A DNA stretch of 64,000 nucleotides, from assembly GCF_963259705.1 (NCBI RefSeq), contig NC_081844.1, positions 15,361,715 through 15,425,714 on the forward strand, in the 5' to 3' direction. The stretch is from Myotis daubentonii (taxonomy: Eukaryota > Chordata > Mammalia > Chiroptera > Vespertilionidae). Of the stretch, positions 11,117 to 22,981 are shown piece after piece. Position numbers and translations under genes: made by a program. The notes under the pieces are model-generated. The model made no database searches. It was not told the DNA's origin and saw only the letters and a program-made list of their open reading frames with translations. Numbering within the stretch: the first letter of the stretch is position 1; the number at the start of each line of letters is the position of its first letter.

Positions 11117-11573
11117 TGTTATGCCCAGATTTCAAGATCCCCCAAAGGACATCACTAGGGAGCACCGAGTCCGATGCAAAAGCATAGAGTCTTTATTCAA
11201 GCCCGGGGCTTGGTCCTGCTGCCTCCCCTACCGATGCAGCAATAGGGTGTGAGATAGAGAGCCCCAAGTCCCAAGAGAACAAAGAATTTATAGGGCTTGG
11301 GGTCGGGGGGTGGGGGCACACTTGGACCACTGATTTGGCTAATTCTGGTTGGTTGAGTGAGGGCCAGGGGCTAGTGACGCAAGGGCAGGGTGCAGTTAGG
11401 GTCTGGTTACACAAAGACAGGGGGGTGTTCAGCATACTTTCGGCCTTGAGTTTGTTTTCCCTTGCATTCCCATTGGCCGAGATAAGGGCAGGCTGAGTAA
11501 CTGATACATTCTGCGGCTTTTTTCTTGGAAGAGGGGTTAGGGACACAGCTATCAGTCCTGTTCTGTCCTTTCA
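11117..11573 (-). mobile_element. Solo LTR of a class-I-type endogenous retrovirus
   Basis: The plus strand reads TGTTATGCCC...CCTTTCA with 4-bp duplications ATAT (11113-11116, 11574-11577) inside an L1. Minus-strand signals are in the right order: TATAAATT (11286-11293) and AATAAA (11192-11197). The transcription sense is therefore minus and the element is a solo LTR left by LTR-LTR recombination. Confidence 0.85.
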
Positions 11574-11577
11574 ATAT

Positions 11578-11658
11578 CACATTAACAAAATGAAGGATAA
11601 AAATTACATGATCTTACGAATAGGTGCAGAAAAAGCATTTGATGAAATACAGAACCCA
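11578..11658 (+). mobile_element. Continuation of the L1 ORF2 remnant
   Basis: ATCACATTAACAAAATGAAG and GCAGAAAAAGCATTTGATG are standard L1 ORF2 text and resume directly after the solo LTR. Confidence 0.8.
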
Positions 11659-12505
11659 TTATTGTATTTGTCTGGGCTTTGCAGGACTTCACAGAAACTG
11701 ATTTGGTGATTGCTACGTGGCCTAGTTTGTGTAAATGTGTTGGTCTTTCTTCATGTTCATTTGGGGTCTTATTGTTTACAAACTTCTTTGTATTGATAAA
11801 AATAGCCAAAGCATCTTTGACAAAAGGTTCTGCACCAGGCAAAAAGGATCTGAAACATAAGCTTGGGAACACCTCTTCTTGAAGTGGGGGTCTTAAACCA
11901 TCCTTTCTTTTGTTTTCTCTTCCCCTATTTCTATTTTGGACCAGATCTTCTGTCCTTAAAAACTTGACTCCTACCCTCTTTTATCTGCACCCCAAAAAGC
12001 CCATATACCCAAACACATTTAATGTGTAGGGTATCACCCCATCTCTTAAATGATTTGCGCAAAAATCCTGAAGATGTAAAGAATACTCCATCCCTTCTTC
12101 CCAATATCCTGAGTGAAGACCATTCCTTGCTATGTGATTCATGCCATCCACTCAGATTGCTATGTTTTAACCTCTAATCCTAGGGTAGAAAGCAGCAATG
12201 AGGGGGCCTTTCATTTTGAAAGGGGTGGGAAACCAAGAAAGGGGGGATGAATGTATATCCAGGTACCTGTCTGTTCTTTCCCTGATTCCTTCCCTGATTC
12301 GTTTCTAAACTGCAGGGGACTGAGCGCCTGTGGGCTTTGGTGACTTCCATCACTGGGGACTGTTTATTTGATGGTCGATTTTGCTGTGCCGGGTACTTCC
12401 ACTTGCTATCATTTTGTAAAGCACATGCTGACTTTTCCCCTTCCCTTCTTTTCCCTTGGAAAATAAAATGAATGAATAAAGACTTATTCCTACTGAAAAA
12501 AAAAA
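11659..12505 (+). pseudogene. Polyadenylated retrocopy, parent not identified
   Basis: The segment ends with AATAAA (12475-12480) and an A tract at 12496-12505, the signature of a reverse-transcribed mRNA 3' end. A 67-codon frame at 11679-11882 has a hydrophobic stretch (CSFGVLLFTNFFVLIKIA) and a basic C-terminus before a stop, followed by about 600 bp resembling a 3' UTR. This may be a 5'-truncated processed pseudogene of a tail-anchored or membrane protein. The parent gene was not recognised and the short frame may be fortuitous. Confidence 0.55.
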
Positions 12506-12764
12506 GTATGCTGGTGCAAAACCAGAGTTCAGTTCTTTTTCACTTTGTTAAAAGGAGAAAGTTTTTACTATGTTTGTTCTACTCCAGATAAAATATTATG
12601 AAAAGTCTTCTTCCAAGAAAGCAAGGATTCTTTTTCTTAATTTAACCACATCCTTAATTACTTAAGAAAACAATTTTCTCAATCTTAAAAACTGAAGTTT
12701 TGCTAATCTGTATTTACATTTGATACCTTTTATTGTCACTTAAGGTATAAATAATTTCATGTTG

Positions 12765-12986
12765 CCGAAACCGGTTTGGCTCAGTGGATAGAGCGTCGGC
12801 CTGCGGACTGAAGGGTCCCGGGTTCGATTCCAGTCAAGGGCATGTACCTTGGTTGCGGGCATATCCCCAGTGGGAGATGTGCGGGAGGCAGCTGACCGAT
12901 GTTTCTCTCTCATCGATGTTTCTAACTCTCTATCTCTCTCCCTTCCTCTCTGTAAAAAATCAATAAAATATATTTTAAAAAATAAT
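12765..12986 (+). mobile_element. Young Ves SINE
   Basis: Near-consensus head CCGAAACCGGTTTGGCTCAG and B box GGGTTCGATTCCAGTC. Perfect 15-bp target duplication AATAATTTCATGTTG (12750-12764, 12987-13001). Confidence 0.95.
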
Positions 12987-13001
12987 AATAATTTCATGTT
13001 G

Positions 13002-13603
13002 TTTTATAATGAAATATGATCTTTTTGGTCAAGTATATTTGACAATTTTCCAAGGGTTCAAACTTTAAAATGATAACTTTTCTTAACCTGAAAATGGGCC
13101 CCTGAAGTCCCTCAAAGACTTGTACTCTCTTTATAAAAGAGAAAGTTTAAACTAATTGGGCCTATTTGATATGCTTATATTGCATGGGAAGCTTTGTCAA
13201 GTTAAGACATAATAATTATGTTGTATTTGTATACATATATTATTACTAAAGAGGATGTTCTAGAGATTATATAAAAACTCTAAGAGTCTGAAAAGTTCTG
13301 ATATATGTTTATTTGTAGTTCTAATTGTTAATTTAAAATGTTACAGAAAAGGGCAAATTTTCTTGTCAATTTCATGATAATCAGATCTGTTTTTTTAAGC
13401 TTTGTCACTTACAAACAGTCATTATTTGACTCTGATACTTTTACAAATGTGTTTTTGTCTTCAGAAATATCCATGGAGAAAATGAAATTATCCTAAAATA
13501 TAGGTTTCTGAGAATAAATTTTCAACCCAAACCTTAAAAACTGGATGAAGATTTGCAGAACTTTAAGAAATAACAGGATTCATAGAAATGCTGGCAAATG
13601 CTT
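13002..13603. other. AT-rich non-coding stretch
   Basis: No exon, RNA gene or classifiable repeat recognised. Confidence 0.4.
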
Positions 13604-13620
13604 GAGATAAATAAGAATTG

Positions 13621-13859
13621 CCTGGCTGGCATGGCTCAGTGGTTGAGTGTCGACCTATGAACCAGGAGGTCACAGTTTGATTCCTGGTCAGGGCACATGC
13701 CTGGGTTGTGGGCTCATAACCTCAGTGTGGGGTGGCAGAAAGCAGCCAATTAATGATTCTCTCTCATCATTGTTTCTATCTCTCTCTCCCTCTCCCTCTC
13801 CCTTTCTCTCTGGAATAAATACAAATATATTTTAAAAACAAAAATAAACAACAACAAAA
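13621..13859 (+). mobile_element. Ves-type SINE with TSD
   Basis: Head CCTGGCTGGCATGGCTCAG, CT-repeat body, A-rich tail. TSD GAGATAAATAAGAATTG (13604-13620) and GAGATAAACAAGAATTG (13860-13876), one mismatch. Confidence 0.92.
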
Positions 13860-14229
13860 GAGATAAACAAGAATTGATAATATGGGACTGAATGAACTGA
13901 GGGTGACTATCATTTTTACAAATTTTTGTTTGCAATATTACTGATTTTAAACTCTTTTTTTGTTTTTCGGATATAAGGAAACTTATTTTTCTTAGAGCAA
14001 TTTGATAAATTATACCTTTGTAATTAGTACTGAAACATTTACAATTTTCTCCATAGCTGATCCCTCCAGATTTTAGAAACTCCTAATGAGTATCATTCTT
14101 TACATGACAATATGTTTGTTTGCATAAATTCAATAAGAATCTGTTCTTTTCATAACAAGACACAATTGGAAACTGGTTTTATTAACTAAGACTTTGACAG
14201 GAATGTCATGATTGAGCAACATATGCAAA

Positions 14230-14881
14230 GACTTAGATGTCACCAGAAAGCTTTAAAGAATTAGGACATAGCAGCCTGAGTGCACCTGAACAGATGAAGC
14301 CTATTTCAGCCCTACTGTTCTTACTACCACCACCTCTATGGCCAATCTACAGAGAAATCCTGGGCCTGAGAACTCTCACAGCTGAGGGTGGACCCCCTGG
14401 CAGGCTGCAGCTATGCTAGTCAGGGTTGGAAACACACTTCCACCTGTACCCTCAGCCCCAACTGGCATACGGCCACAGCCATCCCGAATAGGGCTCAGGC
14501 TGGGCCCTCTGGGCTGGCTGCGTTCTTAGTAATCCTTAGCCCGCCTGTCCCTCACAAGGAGGAAGCAATACTCCAGCTAATGTTTGTGAGAAGGCAGCTA
14601 CCCTTTCCTACTCCTAGCCCAGCTTTTTGGGGGGCGGGAGGGTGGGGAATCTTGTAGCCGGGCCTGCACCCGCCCCCTTCCGCATGTCTGAGGCCACCGG
14701 CAGTTGCCGTTCCTGCTCAGATTTGAAAGACCCTTAATTTATAACTTTTATACTTTGTCCAGACCCTGGTGCTTTCCTCATCCTCAGGTCTCACAGGGCA
14801 GGGGCTGTTTTTAACATGTCAGTTTGTATTGATGTATGAACTGGTCAATAAACAATCATTTGCTAAAAGAAAAAAAAAAAA
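14230..14881 (+). pseudogene. Second polyadenylated retrocopy, parent not identified
   Basis: AATAAA at 14847-14852 and an A tract at 14870-14881 mark a processed mRNA end. The upstream GC-rich text (14380-14720) looks like coding or UTR sequence with stops in all frames. The 5' boundary is uncertain and no parent was recognised. Confidence 0.5.
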
Positions 14882-15512
14882 CATAGTTTGAAAACCAGTA
14901 ACAACCCCTTGGGAAAAAAACAGCTTGGTATCTTGCTTACGTAATTCATAGAAGTCTTTCCAGGTAAAGAACAAAGGTTGCTTTACTGGGAGATGGCAAA
15001 GGAAGAACCTCAAGGCAATTTTGGGAACTCCCAAAACCTGAGAAATTTCCCCAAATCTATGGCTATTTCAGGTAAAGTCTGATGGCAACTGTGTGGCTTA
15101 GCCTCAAAAAGCTAATTAAAGTTCAATCTGGAGAGTCCTGATGAAATTCCAGCAAAGCAGATTTAAGAGAGCTTATATGAGCAGTTGCTATTCTTGTTGT
15201 ATTTATACAAATCAAATAATCAGGCCAAATTCATTAAACTAGACATATGCAGTAAGTGAATTAATCAATCTTCATTTGGCAATCTTTGGTAAAAATGATG
15301 GTGATTTTAGGGAGAGAAACTGAATTTCAATAGAAACTATAATACACAGTTTTGGATATTAGAGTCTAGTCAATTGTCTTTAAAGTTATTATTCACCTGT
15401 GTAAACTGGACTGGATCCTGAATTTTTCTAGTTTTCTTAAATATTTGGCTACAGTTGTTATTGGTGTTTGGGGTCCTTGGTTTCCCCAAAATAGAAATTA
15501 AGAGGACCCACT
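14882..15512. other. Non-coding stretch before LTR cluster
   Basis: No exon recognised. Confidence 0.35.
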
Positions 15513-16368
15513 TGCCGGGAGCCGGTCCATCCTTGCTGTTTCAAGGGACCTGGCATATATGGCATACGGTTCTTAATATGTTTGCTCACCTTCTTGGCGC
15601 TGTGTTTTAACCAAGGTCACCTCTCCGAGAAAGGTTGAATCCCCAGGTAGGGATTTTCCCCTGAAGTTAGGGAGGGAATAAAACCCCTCAACTAAGTGCC
15701 AGGCGGGTAATTAATCCCTTTAACTACGAACAATCATGCTTAAACTACATAATCTTTTCTTCCTGGAATGGAGATAAGAAACGCCCTAACCTTTGTAATA
15801 GAGATTGATAGGATTGAATCAACTGGTATAAATACAGTTGTAACAAGACAGAAAGACTCAGAACTCAGGAGACAGAATTCAGAAGACAGAATTCAGAACA
15901 CAGAATCGAGAACACAGGGCTTGGAAGACAGGACCAAGAGAGACAGAGCCTAGGCACAGAACCTACACAGAACGTTCTCTAGAGACAGAAGAACTTCGCT
16001 GGAGAGAGCATGCCGGAGGATCCTGGAGAGGGACTGGCCTCCGAGCCTAGAGACAGAGCCTAGCGGGAGAACATGGCAAGGGATCCTGGACTGAACCTGA
16101 CTACAGAGATTGGCAGGAGAACCTGACTGGAACCTGGACACTGAACCTGACTGGAGAGCCTGGACAGAACCTGGCTGGAGAACCTAGCGAGGGAACATGG
16201 CTACAGAGCCTCGCTGGAGATCCGAAGCAGAACCTCTCTGGAGATCCGGGCTGGAGATCCTGGCTAGGCTGCTGATCAACTGAATGCTGTCTCCGTGACA
16301 TTCCTTCTTTGCCGACTCCGTCCACACCTTTGGGGAACCCCTGGACCCGCTGGGGCAGGACCCCGGCA
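15513..16368 (+). mobile_element. Solo LTR, class-II-like, 6-bp TSD
   Basis: Starts TGCCGGG and ends CCCGGCA (perfect 7-bp inverted termini), with the identical duplication CCCACT on both sides (15507-15512, 16369-16374). A TATA box TATAAATA lies at 15827-15834. The segment after it (15840-16290) is a purine-rich array of degenerate repeats (AGACAGAATTCAGA, GAGAACCTGGCTGGAG). A 6-bp duplication fits betaretrovirus-like ERVs. No gag, pol or env is attached. Confidence 0.85.
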
Positions 16369-16373
16369 CCCAC

Positions 16374-16700
16374 TGTTGTGCCCAGATTTCAAGGTTCCCA
16401 GGACCCCCAGGGAGCCCGTCAGTCCGATGCAAAAGCAAAGAGTCCTTCATTTCGAACTAGTTCGGCTCCCCGACCACACTCACGGATGCAACGGTAGCCC
16501 AGTGGCCGAGAGAGAGAGGCCTGATGGGATTGTGGGTTTTATAGTAAGGGCAGGGGAGGGGACTGTGGGCCCCGCCGATTGGCCAGGCGCCAGTCGGGTC
16601 TTGTTACACAGGATGTGGTCATATTGATGGCGTGCACTTCCCTTGATTGTCATTGGTTAGTCCAGAGAAATCCTGGGCGTGGCCAGCAGAGGCCTGGGCC
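16374..16700 (-). mobile_element. LTR of the same type as 11117-11573
   Basis: TGTTGTGCCCAGATTTCAAG and TCCGATGCAAAAGCA match the start of the 11.1-kb solo LTR. A minus-strand TATAAAA is at 16537-16543. The class-II solo LTR inserted exactly at its edge, and its 6-bp duplication overlaps the TG end. The far end is unclear. Confidence 0.65.
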
Positions 16701-17460
16701 TCCAGGAAGAAGCCCCCCCCCCCCAGCACATGGCTCTGCCCAAAAATGGAGGACCCAGGGCAAGATGGAGGGTGCAGTCCTCGCCCCCCCAAGGGCGAGC
16801 TAAGCCCGGGCTCCAGGGGCCAGTCCGGTTGCCGGCGGTCCAGCAGATCGACCAGTCCCAGCCCAGACAGGAAGTCCACATCCTCCCTCTCTTCCCCAGG
16901 GCACTGGTGATCGCCTCCTCCTCCATCTCCTCGGGCAAGGGCACACGCCCCTCCCCGCCACCGCCGCTACCGGCTGCCTGCCGCATGGGTCCGGTCCGGA
17001 GCGGCGGGCGGGTGGCCTGCGCCGGGCTCCCACCGTGGGCTGGGGAGTCGGTGCCTGAGCCGCGATGACTTGCCCTTTCACCACCAGAGACATTTCTGGA
17101 CAAATTTTATTAAGGTTGTGCTCGAGTACAAGGGAGGCAGCACAGAGAAAGGAAATTCGGTCTTTCACAGGAACTCCTGTCTAACCTGTGAAAGGGATCA
17201 TGCGGGTCGCATGTTCCCCGATGGGAGAGAACACAAAGGAATGGCAGGACTGAACCACCAGGCGGGTGCAGGTCATAGAGAGAGAAAGATAGAGAACTCT
17301 TTGTTTCCTGGGATTACAACCAGGAGCTTTTTCAAATAACCAATCTGCTTCCCAAGTTTTTGTGGGCTTCTGATAGGTCCACCCCCCTAGCCAATGATCC
17401 CTTTCAAAGGTAGACAGACAAGCCTCTATAGACAAGCATCTCCCCCCTGCATCATTTGAC
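16700..17460. other. GC-rich, CpG-rich segment with a possible further LTR
   Basis: 16780-17060 is very GC-rich and gives open frames in several phases on both strands, none convincing. 17060-17460 contains ATTTTATTAAGG (reverse AATAAAAT) and may be another minus-strand LTR or ERV leader. No retroviral motif could be assigned. Confidence 0.35.
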
Positions 17461-17870
17461 TTCTATTGTGCATGTCCTTACCATCTCCTGTGTCCTCCCC
17501 CAACCCCGAGCTCCAGTACTGGAGTGGGGAAGGGAGGGGTGTTAATTTCCTTGGAGGGACAATGGTGTAATTCCTTGGGGTGTGAATCTGTAGCTTCCTG
17601 ATGAAGCAAACAGGCTTCTGCTTCTCAGCTGACCATGCTTAACAATATCTAACTTCCCTTGCTCTCCTCCTGTTAATATTTTACTACCTCCGGTAACAAA
17701 GTTATAGAAAGGTTTGTTGTTTTGAGTCATGTTGAAATGTGTATACCTATGCAAACCTTAGTCATCAATGGCTAGAGAATGGATTCTTGATTTAGAAAAG
17801 CTTTAATATTTAAGGCCATTTCTAGAGAGTCCTTATTGTCCTATTGGTACTTTTGGAAGGATCAATTTTT

Positions 17871-18087
17871 TTTTAGAGATATTTTTATTGATTTCAGAGA
17901 GGAAGGGAGAGGGAGAGAAAGATAGGAACATCAATGATGACAGAGAATCGTTGATTGGCTGCCTCCTGCACACGCCCTACTGGGGATCGATCCTGCAACT
18001 CAGTCATGTGTCCTTGACCAGAATCAAACCTGGGACCCTGCAGTATGCAGGCCGATGCTCTATTCACTGAGACAAACCAGCTAGGGT
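17871..18087 (-). mobile_element. Ves-type SINE, minus orientation
   Basis: On the minus strand, head CCCTAGCTGGTTTGTCTCAG and a CT-rich body. TSD GGAAGGATCAATTTTT (17855-17870) and GGAAGGATCAAATTTTT (18088-18104). Confidence 0.9.
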
Positions 18088-18369
18088 GGAAGGATCAAAT
18101 TTTTATAAAAACTTAAAAGGACACAAAATTTTTTATGAGGGTTAACTTAAAATACTTCCTTAATGAAGTTAAAGAGAAGTTACTCAAACCTTAACCTCAT
18201 TCCCCCCACACTGGGGGTGATAATGGGACTCAGGGGCCCACAAAAACAGCAATGTGAAGCTGAAAAAGAAAAGTGGCTAATTAAAAACAGACTGACTATG
18301 TTCTTCCCTCAGATGTGCTTTGGAGATACCCAGACATCTGCATGCTGTCTCCTTAATTCCTTACCCAAA

Positions 18370-18630
18370 TTTTAGTCTCCAATCTCACCAAGATTATACT
18401 ATATCAGTGAAGAAGAAGATCTTAAAAGTCTCCTCCACTAATACTGATGGAAAGCCTCATGGTACACACAGAGAAAAAACCTGTAGCAGACACAAAAAGG
18501 ATAAAAAGAAAATAATTCAAGTCTATCACTCCAAAAACTCCATCACATCACAAAGGAAGACACATGAGAGAAAGAAAGGAACAAAAGAACTACAAATAGA
18601 AAACAATTACAAAATGGCAATGCTATATCA
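18370..18630 (+). mobile_element. Diverged L1 fragment
   Basis: A-rich text ending in AACAATTACAAAATGGCAAT matches the ORF1-ORF2 junction region of older L1s. No open frame of note. Confidence 0.5.
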
Positions 18631-18960
18631 TTCCTTCTTAGTCCTTTTGCTAATCCATCTCCTTGGACAGACATCTGCATGTCCCAGTCCTCTGGGCTCA
18701 CTTGTGTCCTCTGTCTTCAGTTTCCACTGTCTCCTCCTAGAGGACCCCTCAGCACTCAGAATCATGTACCACAGAAGTGCTGATGTCCCAGGATGTGGAC
18801 CACTAGCCCTATAGACACCACGCCCTCAGAGGCTCAATTCACCTGAGCATTTCAGTTTAGTGCCTCATCCCTCACATACAGCAAAAGAAAGGAAATATTA
18901 GAGATTATAGCAGAGATGAACAAATAAGGGAATTGAAAAATAATCAAGGAAACTTGATTT

Positions 18961-19080
18961 TACTGGAGCAAAAGTAAGTTTATAGTTATGAGTACGCGAA
19001 ACATATTTTATTCCTGTATTATTTATTACTGATTGTATAATTGTCCATATAAGCAACTGTAAACCTACTTTTGCCCTACC
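18961..19080. mobile_element. Mariner-like miniature element (MITE)
   Basis: Imperfect terminal inverted repeats GGAGCAAAAGTAAGTTTATAG and its partner CTGTAAACCTACTTTTGCCC (reverse reads GGGCAAAAGTAGGTTTACAG), with TA at both edges. Too short to encode a transposase. Confidence 0.65.
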
Positions 19081-19690
19081 CTGTGTTATCCATCAGCAAG
19101 TACTAACCACTCACCCTGACTGTGGCCCCAAACCTTCCTAATTTACTCATAGCTCTGCTCAACATCCTGTTCAAGCCTACCCATCACACTCCCAGACCAC
19201 ACCAAAGGCACCTGAAGTTCTGCATTTACAGTTGTTTTTTAGTGCTTGTTGGGACTGGGTCCTTCTCTCTCCATGTCCTGACGCCTGGACAAGCCCACAT
19301 GTACAGTGTGGACTTGCCCTCATGGAAGGGTACAAAAGCCAATCCTATGATGCACACAGTAACAAAGGAAATGGATATTCTTAAAAGGAGTTTAAGTATC
19401 CCTGGGTACTACTCTTGACAGCTCTGGATGCCCTTGTTCAGGAGAAGATCAATTCCTAGCTCATCCAAGTGGGGAAAGAAGGAAACGTGTGGGGCAAATC
19501 CCCCAGTTAACCTCCTACCAGGCGTGGTTCTGGTGCCTTTCCTGTACAGAGAACCATATGGAACACAGACACCCCTCCAGGTAGAACACCAAGGGCTACT
19601 CTTTATAGACATGCCCTGGAGGACCCACCAGGTACTTCCAGTCTTGCACCCGCCCTCCCCCTCCCCCCCCCCCCACACCTTTAATCCAAG
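19081..19690. other. Non-coding stretch
   Basis: Several medium open frames occur but no recognisable protein. A C-tract lies at 19657-19672. Confidence 0.35.
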
Positions 19691-19699
19691 AATGTGCAC

Positions 19700-20075
19700 C
19701 GGAAATACAAATCTGATCCTGTCAGTTCTCTGCCTAAAACTTTTTGGAAATGTCTCTCACTCACAAAATGAAACCCGTGCTCCCTACAGTGTCCTGTGTG
19801 ATCTTCTCCCACCTGCCCTTGTGACCTCTTCACACCTCATTCACACCAGGTGCCCCCTAGCTTTGCTCGAACAAGCCCAGCTCCAACCCCTGAGGCCACA
19901 GTTCCTAGGGTGCTCTCTGAGGACTCCTCTACCTGGCACTCTGCACCAAGGACAGTGGCTCTCTGCATCAAGGCCATCTCACTAACACAGTCTCTCTCCC
20001 ACCTATCACCTTATGGTTCCTATCTCACCTTATGCCCTCCACTAACAAGTGTCTGGCACAAAAAATACATCTAAT
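19700..20075 (+). mobile_element. Ancient L2-like LINE fragment
   Basis: The order CTGCCTAAAACTTTTTGGAA, then ATGAAACCCGTGCTCC, then a C/T-rich run with TTCCTAG and CTACCTGGCAC, matches the 3' region of mammalian L2. Strongly diverged. Confidence 0.55.
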
Positions 20076-20309
20076 GACTATCTATGGATAAAGAACCAGG
20101 AGCTGCAGGAATCAGAGGGCCCAAAGGACCAAGAGACAAGGGTTGGAGACCAGTCTTAGAATATACTTGGTGGACAGCACTTGCCCGAGAAGCTGCCATT
20201 CCATTCTTGTTGGGCAACTAGTGGCTGGTGAACTCAGTCCTGCCCTGTGGTCACTGCTGAGGCAGCTAGGACCTGTGTTACAAAGTAGGGACAGCATGAG
20301 TGGCTTTCA

Positions 20310-21239
20310 GACTCTTACCCTTCCCAGGACTTTTCCCATTTTGTGTAGGTTATCCAATTTGTTGGTATATAATTTTTCACTTTTATTCCCTTATAACCTT
20401 TAATTTCTATAAGATTGTTTATAATGTGCCCTCTTTCATTTCTTATTTTAGTTATTTGAGTTTTCTTTAGTTTCAAAATTTCATCTTAGAGATTTACCAA
20501 TTCTGTTTGATCTTTTTGAGGAATGAATTCTTAGTTTCCTTGATTATTTTTCAATTCCTTTATTTGTTCATCTCTGCTATAATCTAATATTTCCTTTCTT
20601 TTGCTAGATTTTGGTTTAGTTTGTTGTTCTTTTTATAGTTTCTTTAGGTGTAAAATTACCTTGTTGATTTGAGATCTTTTCTGTTTTAAAGTAAGCATTT
20701 CAAGCTATAAATTTCCCCTCTGGCACTACCTTCACTGCATTACATAGGTATTGATATGTTGTGTTAATTTTTGCTGTCTCAAGAAATATTTTCTTATTTC
20801 CCATGTGGTTTCTTCTTTGAGCTATTGTTTAAGAGTTGCTTTATAACCACCATTTCTAGATTTTTCAGTTTTTCTTCAGCTACTAATTTCTACTTGCATT
20901 TTATTGTGATTAAAAAAATAATTTATATAATTTTAATCTTTTAAATTTATTAAGACTTGTTTGTGGCCTAATATATGGTCTATTTTGGAAACTATTCCAT
21001 ATACACTTGAGAAAAATGAGTATTCTGCTATTGTATGCTAAAGTTTACTGTATATGTCTATGTTTAATTGGCTTATATTTTTGTTCAAGTTCTCTATTTC
21101 CTTATTGATCTCTGGTCTGGTTGTTCCATCCATTATTGACAATGGGATATTGAAGTCTCCTGGTGGTACTGGAGATCTTGTTCTTCAATTTTGTGAGTGT
21201 TTGCTTTATATATTTAGGAACTCTGATATTGAGTGTATA
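20310..21239 (-). mobile_element. L1 ORF2 fragment, minus orientation (continues 23457-23515)
   Basis: Text such as TTTTGTGTAGGTTATCCAAT and CTTTCATTTCTTATTTTAG is the complement of L1 RT-domain sequence. It is split at GAGTGTATA/TATGTTGATA by two adjacent Helitrons, with the remainder at 23457-23515. Confidence 0.75.
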
Positions 21240-22981
21240 TCTACACTAATAAAAGAGAAACATGGTAATTGGTGTACGACCGCTACCCTTCCCATTGGCT
21301 AATCAGCGAGATATGCAAATTAACTGACAGCCAAGATGGCAGCCGGCAGCCAGGCAGCTGATGCGAACAGGGAGGCTTGCTTGCTTCAGTGACGGAGGAC
21401 TCCAATGTTCCCCGCCTGACTTGCCGGCCTCTCAGCTGCAACTCTAAGTAACTATGTTGCAAATATAGAAGCTAAAAAACCCCCAGAAACCTGCTTTACT
21501 CAGCGGGGCTTCAGCCAGCCGGACCGCAACATTGTATCAAATACAGACGGTAAACAAAGGCCAGAAACTTGTTTTCAGCAGCCGAGGCCTCAGAGCTAAA
21601 GATGGCCCAGAATAAATAAAAAAAGAAAAGAAAAGAAAAAAAGGAGCAGTTGGGAGCTTCAGTCCCAGCCTGAAAACAGCCCTCAGCCCCTCAGCCAGAC
21701 CGGCCAGGCACCCCAGTGGGGACCCCCACCCTCAAGGGTGTGTGACCAGCTGCAAACAGCCATCATCCCCTCACCCAGGCTGGCCAGGCACCCCAGTGGG
21801 GACCCCCACCCTGATCCAGGACACCCTTCAGGGCAAACCAGCCAGCCCCACCCATGCACCAGGCCTCTATTCTATATAGTAAAAGGGTAATATGCCTCCC
21901 AGCACCAGGATCAGTGGAGCCGCGAGGCCTCCCGGCACCGGGATCAGTGTGACAGGGGGCAGCGCCCAAACCCCCTGATCACCCTGCGGCTGTGTGTGAC
22001 AGGGGGCGGGGCCCCACCCCCCCCACCCCCCATGGGCCCTGCTCTGTGTGTGACGGGGTAGAGCCATAACCTCCCCATTGGCCCTGCCCTGAGTATGAGA
22101 GTGGCGGTGCCCCAACCACCTGATCGGCCCTGCTCTGTGGGTGTTAGAGGGTGGCACCCCAATCCCCCCCTCCCCCACAGGCCCTGCTCTGTGTGTGATG
22201 GGGTAGAGCCATAACCTCCCCATTGGCCCTGCCCTGAGTATGAGTGTGGCGGCGCCCCAACCACCTGATCGGCCCTGCTCTGTGGGTGATAGAGGGAGGC
22301 ACCTCAACCCCCCCCCCCACACACAGGCCCTGCACTGTGTGTGATGGGGTAGAGTCATAACCTCCCCATCTGCCCTGCCCTGAGTGTGACAGTGGCGGCG
22401 CCCCAACCCCCTGATCCGCCCTGCCCTGAGTGTGACAGGGGGCGGTGCCCCAACTCCCCTATCAGTTCTACTCTGTGAGTGACAGGGGGGAGCTCCTCAA
22501 CCCCTTGATCGGCCCTGCTCTGTGCATGACAGGGGGGAGCTCCCCAACCCCCTGATTGGCCCTGCTCTGTGCATGACAGGGTACGGAGCCCCAACCCCCC
22601 TGATGGGCCCTTCTCTGTGCGTGACAGGGGGTGGCGTCACAACCTCCCCATTGACCCTGCCTTGAGTGTGACAGGGGGCGGTGCCCCAACCCCCCAATCG
22701 GCCCTACCCTGAGCGTGACTGAGGGTGGCATCGCAACCTCCCAATCTGCCCTGCTCTGTGCATGACAGGGGAAGGCGCCCCAACTCCCCAATCGGCCCTG
22801 CTCTGAGCCCGACTAGGGGCTGCACCTAGGGATGGGGCCTGCCCTCTGCCACCCGGGAGCAGGCCTAAGCCAGCAGGTCGTTATCTTCTGAGGGGTCCCA
22901 GACTGCGAGAGGGCACAGGCTGGGCTGAGGGACCCCCCCCCTTCCCCCGAGTGCACAAATTTTTGTGCACCGGGCCTCTAG
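21240..22981 (+). mobile_element. Composite Helitron with large minisatellite
   Basis: 5' TCTACACTAATAAAAGAG after host A; 3' hairpin GTGCACAAATTTTTGTGCAC and CTAG at 22978-22981. An internal fused junction, CAGGCCTCTATTCTATATAG, lies near 21861-21880. The array at about 21955-22830 repeats units around GCCCTGCTCTGTGTGTGA. It has an octamer ATGCAAAT (21313-21320) and AAGATGGCAG (21333-21342). No transposase. Confidence 0.88.

Noticed and set aside
12765..12986. tRNA gene from the A- and B-box-like text
   Set aside because: It is the tRNA-derived head of a Ves SINE, with TSD and an A-rich tail; all similar hits in the window are SINEs.
16295..17168. Overlapping open frames on both strands in 16.3-17.2 kb
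   Set aside because: GC-rich composition inflates frame length; LTR signals explain much of the region and no domain is visible.
18320..18814. 164-codon plus-strand frame at 18.3-18.8 kb
   Set aside because: The first half is diverged L1 text and the second half has no recognisable domain.
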